Shown here piece after piece: positions 57,739 through 64,000 of a DNA stretch of 64,000 nt. The DNA is from Brevipalpus yothersi. Taxonomy: Eukaryota; Arthropoda; Arachnida; Trombidiformes; Tenuipalpidae. The translations under genes and the position numbers were made by a program. The notes below the pieces were generated by a model. The model saw only the letters and a list, made by a program, of their open reading frames with translations, was not told where the DNA came from and made no database searches. Every line of letters starts with the position of its first letter. The first letter of the stretch is position 1. The stretch covers positions 62,001 through 126,000 of the forward strand of contig QZCP01000446.1 of the NCBI GenBank assembly GCA_003956705.1, written 5' to 3'.

Positions 57739-58450
57739 TGGGATTTTATTGAATATGAACCTCACTGATATTTCTCTACAATATGAAATACTTCATCAAT
57801 TTCTCTATCGAAAACCAGGAGTTGAAAGTGGATCTAGAAAATAAGGAAACTAATCTATAATCACAGAGTCAGCAATCGAAACTCAAATTCTATCTCACGA
57901 GAGAAATTGATGGAGAAAACTAATTCTTGTCGATATTCAATGATACCAGAGAAATATCGAAGAAAACGAACCCTCCAAGCCTCACTGGATGATCGATGTT
58001 TCCCTCAAAGTTGAAAAGACGATAATTTCCCCCAGATTCATGATACTATAACTCTTTCCTTAAGCATCATTTCAACGATGTCGTTGAGTATTTTTTCATG
58101 GCTCCTCCATGAGATCAACAGTCTCGTCAGACTCCATCCATATTGAACTCAGCTATCCTTATGGATACGATCACTGTGCCTGTTGCTATTCAGTTTTGGA
58201 GCATCTCCACCACTAAAATGATTCCCAACGTGGAAGAATCAGGAGCCATATGCCTCTCTTTCCCGAGTCCTGGGCTCTTTTAGAAAATCAAACTTGTTTG
58301 TAGAGCCAAACAACCAATAAATTGGAGGGTGAATACAAAACGCCAAGCTACTCTCGTAGCCACTAAGTGTATCCGAGTAGATTTTGACCATCAAATTGGT
58401 GGATTCAGAGAATAATTTCCATCAACATATCTTGAACAGAACACTCGCAG
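57739..58450. repeat. SEC1 copy 4 3' flank, homologous to 23388-24150
   Basis: Shares 'ggagcatctccaccac' and 'aagctactctcg' with the flank of copy 2, so the duplication unit extends about 850 bp past the gene. No exons. Confidence 0.55.
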
Positions 58451-60757
58451 AGAGGTTGATGGGTAGGGATGCTAGATTAGTGGGTTTAATGAAATAGCGG
58501 AAAATAACACCTTCGACTTCCTTCTTCCAACAACGGTATATTTTTGGAATGATACTGAGAAGTAACATGCAATGTTCTCTTTTCGAATTCAAGTGCTCCT
58601 TCCTGTTGAGCCAAGGGAGAAGTGTATCTTCCATGTATTATCTGTATTATCTGCAGGGGTCCCCGATTTTGGAAAGGAGTATGTATTTTCAATCCTCAAG
58701 GCCAATTCATCAAGATCTACCATTGGTAGAAATCTGTTAGATCATTACCCTGCTTGTGTTTGAAGCAACGGAGTCTCTGATTGGACGATTTTCACTAGAA
58801 GTCTTCTGAAGTGAGGGGAGTATTTTTCTTATGATAGTCATTGATATGATTTTCGAGATGAATCTTCTTTTTTCTATCTAAAAGAGATGTGCCATGCTCA
58901 AAATTCAATCTGACCATTTTCTCGCCAGAGACTCAGAGGAAACGTGACTGCGGTCAATAGTGTGAAACTGTGTCTTACCAGATGGGATTGGAATAGAGTA
59001 TGATAGGACGAAAGGAAAAAGAAAAGAGAAAAAATAAGCAAATGGGCAAGACTGGTGTAGGCTCAAACTATTATTAGTCAAAATTTAAGATAATGTGTGA
59101 TATAGAGAAAAAAGAAGGGGAGATAGAACTGTAGGTTTGAGGAGTAGATCAGCTAGCTGACCAGAATTTGTGTATAGAAATGGATACGAGCAGTGGTGGC
59201 GAAAGTACGATATAAAACCAATGATGATAGCAACAATCGATAATGGTGAAGTTGAAGGAAATTGGACAATGATCAGAGCATCATTAGCATCCAAGAGGTT
59301 AGATAAAAATGGATGGATAGCATGCTGGTATCAAAACAGATGGGAAATGAAAAATCTCTGGAGTAGAGGAGTAAATTGGCAACTGGTTGCACACATACAC
59401 AATAAAAGTTTGGTATTAGAGGGGGAGGAAGAGAATGTATCAGCAGAAAGAGTAAAATAGGAAATGAAGAAGTGAACTGAAAATTGTTCAAACTGATCAA
59501 GATGGCTTTTGAAGGTGATTTTGGAAACAAAATTGCTGAATAGTGACTACAGTATTTGATGATCAAAATATTTTCAGTGAATAGAGTAAAGAGAGGAGGA
59601 GATTCGGTAGTGGAGGAAGAGAGAGAATGAGGGACCTTAAATCTGGAAAGAGAATAAAGGACAAGAGAGGAAAAATGGATAAGAGTGGCCTGGAAAGATC
59701 ATGAATTATTCTCCGTTCTCCTGAAGATAAAAAGAGAGAAAAAGAGAGAGAGCAGCCCCAGATTTTCTTGGCAACTGCCAGAATGCTGGTTGTATCCGGT
59801 AGCTGATCGTTTCTATTATCAATGACCACAAATAACATCCTGGTTTTCAGAACTTGGGACCAAATCCAATGAAAGAAAACTTCCTTCAATTCAGGAACCT
59901 TTCTTCTCTTCACAGAAGGCATCAGCTGCCATATCACCTTTATCTTTGGCGAGAAAATTGGCTGATTGAGTTACGAGTATGAGTCATTTCCTTCAGTTAA
60001 CGAATGAAGATCATCTCAAGAGCTATCAAATGAGAGAATTTTGCAACCCTCAAGAAACCTCTGGTGAGTCTTGATTGATAACTTCTCGGCTCCATATATC
60101 AGGTCACAAAGAGTCCGATAATAGTGGCAAATTTTGATTTTTGGGTATGGTATCAATTCAGTTATGAAAGATCAGTGGACAAGAAATGGCTATTTCCGGC
60201 CCTAAATCGGAAATGTTAAAACCTTTAGCGTCATAACTCAGAATGATAAACACAATGGTGGCCTTTACAAACCTCCAACGCTATTTGTTTCAAGGATATC
60301 AGTGACTTGATCTATCATCTGGCTATTCGATCAGAAAATAGTAATCAATGTCAAAAAGGCTAACGCTATTGATGATTCTCATCTATATCTAGGGTTGTCT
60401 TTGATCAATGGTTGAAGTCTGATTTGCTTTTTTCGAGTGATTCCTCATCAGTTCTGTTGTTAATGAGTCTCACTAGAACTAGTTCAGCTGTTTTCAATTC
60501 AAGCTATTTCTTTCAAACACACTGAAGCTGAAGGGATACACCTAAGTCAGATATAATTTTGATACATGATGGTTTTACAATCGATTCAGAAAATCCCCAT
60601 CAAGAAGCCCTCATTAACCAGTCAGATTGTTTTTCTGGCATAAGGTAAACAATGATTGGAAGATGGTGAGATGTTTGATGATCAGATTTCATGATTCATA
60701 TCTTGACTCATCGTATTTAATCTGAATACTTAAGAACTGCTTCTCGATTTATGAGAA
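58451..60757. other. No confident gene
   Basis: Open frames at 59170-59460 plus (96 codons, Trp-rich) and 59937-59563 minus (124 codons, low-complexity second half) have no recognised motif, splice context or paralogue. Purine-rich runs occur at 59580-59760. I assign nothing here. Confidence 0.4.
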
Positions 60758-63069
60758 TCATAAATTGATCATCATTCGAATATTTTGAATCGGTTTTTCA
60801 ATGAAAATGTACAAGAATATTGAAGCAAGATAAACTGTGAAGAGACAGCCGAAAATTATACATAGGATTGGGAAAGTGTTGAGTGTTGGGGTGAAAGTAG
60901 CTCCATTCAAAACAGCGACAAGAATTGTGTAGTGAGTAAGGTAAAGGGGATAGGATATGCGGCTGAGGTGTATCAGCAAGGGTAACTTTTTTGGAGATAG
61001 TTTGGATTCAATCATCTGACTATTGGGATGATACAAAAAGATTATTAATGTTAATACCAGACCCATACCTAACGGACATATTGTTTGCAGAATAGAGTAT
61101 CGCAAGCTAGTTCGTTCCAAATTAGCCAAAAAGAAGAATGATGAATAAAATATGATAGTAGCGGTGATATTACATGAGAAGTATATTTTCTGTGTAGTGG
61201 GCGAATTTTTCTGAATTTTTGGTAAGAAATAGGAAAAAATTATACCCATCATGACTGGACATAACCATGAAGATGTTTGAGTATAGAATTCATCCATGAA
61301 ATACTCTAGCTCTCTGTAATTGTAGGCAAAATGCTTCAGAATGAGAATGGATAATTAATCTGGTTACTAACCTCTCATGTTGTTTAAGAATATTCATATC
61401 AATCAGAGGAACTGGAACGCCAGCAAAGTTAATAAATTTAGCATCATCAATTTTTTTGAAAGACAAGATTGATCCAAGCACCAGCCAAAGAGCTGCAGAC
61501 ACTAATCCAATAGTAGCTGATCTGTAATCAAAATGAGAGTATTGTGATTCAAGGCTCACGGAATGTTGATCAGCCAAGCAATACCTACCTATTGATGAGC
61601 CATATGGTGAGAACACCAGTAATGTAAGACTGGAAAGAGACAGCTAATGACCAAGATGCCAGCAAACACTAGATTAACAGGGTTTCAATATTTCATTAAT
61701 ATTTCCACATTTTTCCGAATAGATTCTCACTCACTTGCTTGGAAAATGGTTGAAAATTTTGAGTGTATAGAAGATTGATCCAGAGAGATTTTGAACACTG
61801 ATCTCTATCAACTAGAGTTCCACATTTGTCTAGCTGTGACCCTATTCCTATATTATTGATATAGGATATTTGTGCGAAAATCATGAAATAGTAGGATGGA
61901 GAAAGACGTAAGAAAGCTTTGAATACCAATTTCATAGGATTGATATTCTGATCAGAGCTAGTAGAGCTAGTTTGAATCAGAAAACCAGTCAAGAAAAAGA
62001 ATATTGTCATGATGGAGCGTGGAATCAGATGAAAGTTACCAGTATTCTTGACACTCGCTACATATGAAGCTGGATGCAGGCTGAGAATGGACGCCAGTCC
62101 GCCTACAATGTGGTAGAGAGTTACCATCAAAGCAGATAAGCCTCTGATGTAATGTATTATAAGGATATCTCTTTTTCCAATTCTTTTTTCGTAGAGTGAT
62201 TTCCAATTTTGGCGAATCGAAAAGATTGAAAGAATTGATAGCATTGATTGTTTTCGAATATTGGTGGCTCTCTTCTTGGTTTTCTTATTACTTGATTGGT
62301 CATACTTCATGCCGAGACATCCTAAAAATAATAGAGCAACACAGAGTAGGAAGAAAGTTTTAGTTGCAAACCCATACTTTCGCTCACTCAAACAGCTAAT
62401 CTCAACCACTCGAGAGTGCTCTGATATTTTGAGGAAGAAAAATTTCTCCAAAAAAGCTTTGAACAGCTCATGATCTTCCTCACCACAGGAATTCGGCATA
62501 CAAACACCTGTATAGTGTTTCAACGAGACATCTCGTCTAATTTGAGTATTCCATTCGGCTTTACAATATTTTCCACCAAAAGATGTTGGGAAGCTCGAAG
62601 TAATTTCAAAATCGGATAGAATCGAGAAGACATTAGATTCACACTGAACCCAGTCTCCAAGCCAATCAAGGTTACCATTCTTCAGTCCAGATACTGGTTT
62701 GGCATATGAGTCGATAAATGTCATGATGGAAACATCTCTCTGGTTTGTCCAAAGTTTACTGATAATTGATCGCAGATGGAATGCACATTGATTTCGGGAT
62801 TGGATCGTATCTTCACCAAGAACAATTGATTCTCCACTGTGTGAAGAATAACTTGAGATTATATCAGCAATATCAGAATCTGCTGATATATTTGGCGGGA
62901 GGAGTGAAAATATTGAGTTCAAGTAGAAAGATTTGCTGAAATCTTTCTGCTCAATCCATGGTGAAGCCTGGTTGGTGAAAATTTCGGACAAACTCTCCAC
63001 TGAGACAAAGGTTAACAAAACTGAGGTGATCAGGTAAAGATAACGTCCTTTCATTCTGCTTTTAACCAT
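60758..63069 (-). CDS. NRF-6-like membrane acyltransferase
   Basis: Model: complement(join(60758..61313, 61372..61521, 61589..61668, 61735..63069)), 706 aa. All junctions have gt...ag and frame closes. Signal peptide at the start (GRYLYLITSVLLTFVSVES). Residues about 55-230 form a cysteine-containing lumenal NRF domain (NQCAFHLRSII, DWVQCESNVFSILS, HYTGVCMPNSCGEEDHELFK). A membrane helix follows (KTFFLLCVALLFLGCLGM), then the acyltransferase-3 domain with HYIRGLSALMVTLYHIVGG, FFFLTGFLIQTSS, SWSLAVSFQSY and about ten hydrophobic helices to RISYPLYLTHYTILVAV and FIEKPIQN. Family members (nose resistant to fluoxetine) are polytopic proteins linked to lipid or small-molecule transport. The ATG at 63069 is the first in frame; one at 63054 is also possible. 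Confidence 0.93.
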
Positions 63070-63149
63070 TTATTGTAGAGTTATAATATTTGATGGAAAT
63101 GAACGTTTTACGACTCGATATTCTAGGAGTATTCACGTGACTGAGGAGA

Positions 63150-63228
63150 TGAGACTCAAAATTCTCCAGGATGGCGAACTATTTGATCAGTTGGTGGGAA
63201 GAAAAGAAGAGCAACAGGCCTGTCAAGT
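63150..63228 (+). other. Tentative first exon of an unidentified gene running off the window
   Basis: ATG at 63150, then MRLKILQDGELFDQLVGRKE and six more codons up to CAA followed by a good donor gtaagt at 63228-63229. It lies divergently to the acyltransferase, about 80 bp away. Further exon-like pieces follow acceptor-like cag at about 63315 (DPKYFNIAFTKKILK) and at 63690-63868 (a stretch with NVLDSKIDFPYWRELFDEFS, closed by TAG). I could not join them with certainty and recognise no family. Confidence 0.3.
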
Positions 63229-64000
63229 AAGTTGTAGCCTTCCTACATATCATTTCACCACACGATACAAAGTCTAATTGGTCAAAAATCAATTCATATA
63301 GTTTTCAGAACAGGATCCAAAATACTTCAATATTGCATTCACGAAAAAAATTCTCAAGTAGGACATCAAGTTGATAACGAGGTTCAAATTCAATCGATTA
63401 TTGCCATAAAATTGTTCAGCTCACTCTAATAATAACAGTACATAGGTAACTGATAATATGTTCTCCGGATGCATACATATTGTTTGATCAGAATTTTATC
63501 ACTGGATCTCCAAAATTCTAGTCAGAATATCATCATCAATGTACAGCCATCTACATGCTGTTTATTGAGTTCGTTTCGCATGAAATGGTTTTCTTAGGGC
63601 GATGAATTCCAGTTCATGTTAAGATCACATATGGGACATCAAAAGTAGTTTAAGATCAGGTTCAGAAAATTTCTCTCAATTTCCACTCAGAACAAGATTG
63701 GCTATTGATGGCGGAAATTTTGATCTGAATGTTCTTGACTCCAAGATTGATTTCCCCTACTGGCGAGAACTGTTCGATGAATTTTCAAATGTGATATGGA
63801 CCTGTACAAAAGGAGAGATCTCAGAGATTTCTAAGGAAATAATTCATTACAGAGAGAATAACTTCTAGCTAGTTTCAGGCCAAATTCTTTCCATTCGATA
63901 TAGAATAATGTTTGCTTCCTTTTCCTGAACTCGATGATTATATTGGCTGTTCATAGAAACACATAATTTGACATTGTTCTCATTTCAACCATAATGTTGC
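63229..64000. other. Right end of the window, possible exons of the same gene
   Basis: Apart from the exon-like segments at about 63315-63360 and 63690-63868 on the plus strand, nothing is recognised. The segment near 63700 has protein-like composition and a polypyrimidine-type acceptor (ttccactcag) before it. Confidence 0.25.

Noticed and set aside
59563..59937. 124-codon minus-strand frame
   Set aside because: The second half is translated purine-rich low-complexity sequence; the first half has no family resemblance I can support.
1..64000. CRISPR arrays, bacterial operons, prophage or endogenous virus genes
   Set aside because: Genes are spliced and eukaryotic in type, repeats are transposons, satellites or segmental duplications, and no reverse transcriptase, capsid or integrase motif was seen.

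Overview
The window looks like eukaryotic, most likely arthropod, nuclear DNA. It is AT-rich. Genes are split by short GT-AG introns of about 50-220 bp (one of 443 bp). It has AATAAA signals, GA and TG microsatellites, two assembly gaps (34219-34465 and 55231-55927) and a short (TTAGG)n tract, the telomere motif of most arthropods. A mite or another small-genome arthropod fits, but the species cannot be fixed from the sequence. There are no prokaryotic-type operons, no CRISPR array and no viral genes.

Region 1 (0-31.5 kb) is a duplication landscape. A unit of about 11 kb is repeated in tandem (about 1.7-12.4 and 15.2-23.5 kb). Each copy carries two small secreted-protein genes that I do not recognise. 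I call them SEC2 (three exons, 127 or 110 aa; 3863-4386 and 15538-16011) and SEC1 (two exons, 251-256 aa, six conserved cysteines; 11365-12217 and 22440-23271). Between them lies a long block of degraded gene-like sequence (block beta) with four copies, one of them inverted. Further SEC1 copies are an inverted pseudogene (29894-30600), a short fragment with stops (31286-31505), a divergent and frameshifted relative (36614-37221) and an intact copy at 56766-57590. Insertions break the unit: a dead Tc1/mariner element (1837-3297) whose empty site survives in the other unit, a pogo-like transposase relic (7787-8626) and a foldback element (about 14170-15178).

Region 2 (31.5-53.1 kb) holds minisatellites, the TTAGG tract and a birth-and-death cluster of secreted leucine-rich-repeat genes: two intact three-exon genes (48423-49452 minus, 52027-53079 plus) and three pseudogenes. 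Two conserved genes lie among them: an ENPP-type ecto-phosphodiesterase (38005-39638 minus) and a full-length ATP-citrate synthase (41396-45282 plus, 1097 aa).

Region 3 (53.7-64 kb) holds a complete, apparently intact Tc1-like element with perfect 26-bp terminal repeats (53738-55228), a gap starting exactly at its right end, the fourth SEC1 unit, and a NRF-6-like membrane acyltransferase (60758-63069 minus, 706 aa).

The conserved enzymes (cytosolic acetyl-CoA supply, extracellular phosphodiester hydrolysis, membrane acyl transfer) are independent genes with no evident joint pathway. The part most likely to be undescribed is the co-duplicated SEC1/SEC2 secreted families with their conserved signal-peptide exon architecture. 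All gene models are read by eye from splice sites and frames; no searches were run.
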